Part shown: positions 5,039 through 5,592 of the stretch, one piece after another
How the letters are laid out: each line of letters starts with the position of its first letter
Numbering within the stretch: the first letter of the stretch is position 1
Assembly: GCA_964555675.1 (NCBI GenBank)
Contig: CAZKTU010000345.1
Coordinates: 1-5,592, forward strand
DNA from: CAIWXH01 sp964555675
GTDB lineage: Bacteria; Chloroflexota; Chloroflexia; Chloroflexales; Chloroflexaceae
Length of the DNA stretch: 5,592 nt
Direction of reading: 5' to 3'
Notes under the pieces: model-generated
Told to the model about the DNA's origin: nothing
What the model saw: the letters and a program-made list of their open reading frames with translations, nothing else
Database searches by the model: none
Translations under genes and position numbers: made by a program

Positions 5039-5215
5039 TGTCGCTTCAACGAGGCGAGTATGCGCTCCTGAACAGACGAAAGCGCCCTCGGATGACTCCC
5101 GGCGCACGGTCGAAATTGCAGAGTCTCGGTCGACTATGTGGTGCGAGTGACGCTGCGTTCTCGCGGTGACCATGCCCCTGGGAGAGCACTCCTGCGGGCG
5201 AAACGGAGAATACAC
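5039..5215. other. Intergenic region between the vapC-like and VOC pseudogenes
   Basis: I see no gene and no clear terminator here. TTGCAG near 5116 followed by TATGTG has -35/-10 character, but the spacing is too short to call a promoter. Towards the right end, CGGAGA (5204-5209) lies just upstream of ATG 5216 and serves as the ribosome-binding site of the VOC gene. Confidence 0.4.
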
Positions 5216-5592
5216 ATGGAACAGCCAGCCAAGAACAGGGTTTGCTTGTGGTACGACCGGGATGCCGCAGACGCCGCGCGCTTCTACGCCGAGACGTTTC
5301 CCGCTTCGTCGGTCACGGCGGTGCACCGCGCCCCGGGCGACTTTCCATCGGGCAAGCAAGGGGATGTATAAACGGTCGAGTTTACCGTGATGGGTATCCC
5401 GTGCATTGGGCTCAACGGCGGCCCCGCGTTCAAGCAGACTGAGGCATTCTCATTCCAGGTCGCAACCGCTGACCAGGCCGAGACGGACCGCTACTGGGAT
5501 GCGATCGTCGGGAATGGCGGCCAAGCGAGTGCGTGCGGCTGGTGCAAGGACAAGTGGGGCCTGTCCTGGCAGATTACGCCACTGGCGCTGAC
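5216..5592 (+). pseudogene. PhnB-like VOC-family protein with an in-frame stop, cut at the right edge
   Basis: The gene matches PhnB-like VOC proteins (the 3-demethylubiquinone-9 3-methyltransferase-like domain), small single-domain proteins of mostly unknown function, often annotated as glyoxalase relatives. From ATG 5216 it reads through CLWYDRDAADAARFYAETFP, the first beta-alpha unit, to GDV at codons 49-51. There TAA 5369-5371 interrupts it. The same frame then continues without shift as TVEFTVMGIPCIGLNGGPAF, EAFSFQVATADQAETDRYWD and CGWCKDKWGLSWQITP, all standard blocks of the family, to the window end. Relatives usually have a hydrophobic residue, often Leu, at the stop position, so a single TTA-to-TAA change would explain it. 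GGAGA seven bases upstream supports the start. The rest of the domain is well kept, so the lesion is recent, a sequencing error, or read through. Confidence 0.8.

Overview
The window is a GC-rich piece of bacterial chromosome (or large plasmid). The genes have good Shine-Dalgarno sites and sigma70-type promoters. The gene mix is a paired SMR efflux pump, a TetR regulator, an MBL-fold hydrolase, BrnT and VapC toxins, and a PhnB-like VOC protein. By impression this is most like Chloroflexota (Ktedonobacter or Roseiflexus type), with Actinomycetota the alternative. There is no rRNA or other marker gene to decide, so the taxonomy is inference.

Layout. (1) Bases 1-483, minus strand: the first codons of an unknown gene at the left edge. 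Upstream of it lies the C-terminal two thirds of a macro-domain (ADP-ribose-binding) gene that has lost its N-terminal part. The break lies about 18 bp from a 12-bp inverted repeat. (2) Bases 484-919: no convincing gene, but three hairpin-forming inverted repeats and one doubtful short ORF. (3) Bases 920-3288, the best-preserved block: two tandem SMR genes on the minus strand, diverging from a TetR gene followed closely by an MBL-fold hydrolase gene on the plus strand. The control region between them holds two opposed, overlapping promoters and a tandem pair of 18-bp near-palindromes, probably the TetR operators. (4) Bases 3289-4242: a toxin-antitoxin operon (BrnT toxin, ribbon-helix-helix antitoxin, 14-nt overlap) closed by a strong intrinsic terminator. 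(5) Bases 4243-5592: decayed genes. These are a GNAT fragment with no start and no acetyl-CoA site, a VapC-like PIN gene broken by a one-base frameshift, and a PhnB-like VOC gene with one in-frame stop that runs off the right edge.

How the genes work together. The SMR pair looks like an obligate heterodimer: the charge distributions of the two proteins predict opposite membrane orientations. The TetR protein probably represses both the pump and its own operon, and the MBL hydrolase is the likely co-regulated partner. Together they look like an inducible export-plus-hydrolysis module for an unknown, probably cationic or lipophilic, compound. Around this working core the neighbourhood is accessory DNA: toxin-antitoxin genes and gene remnants.
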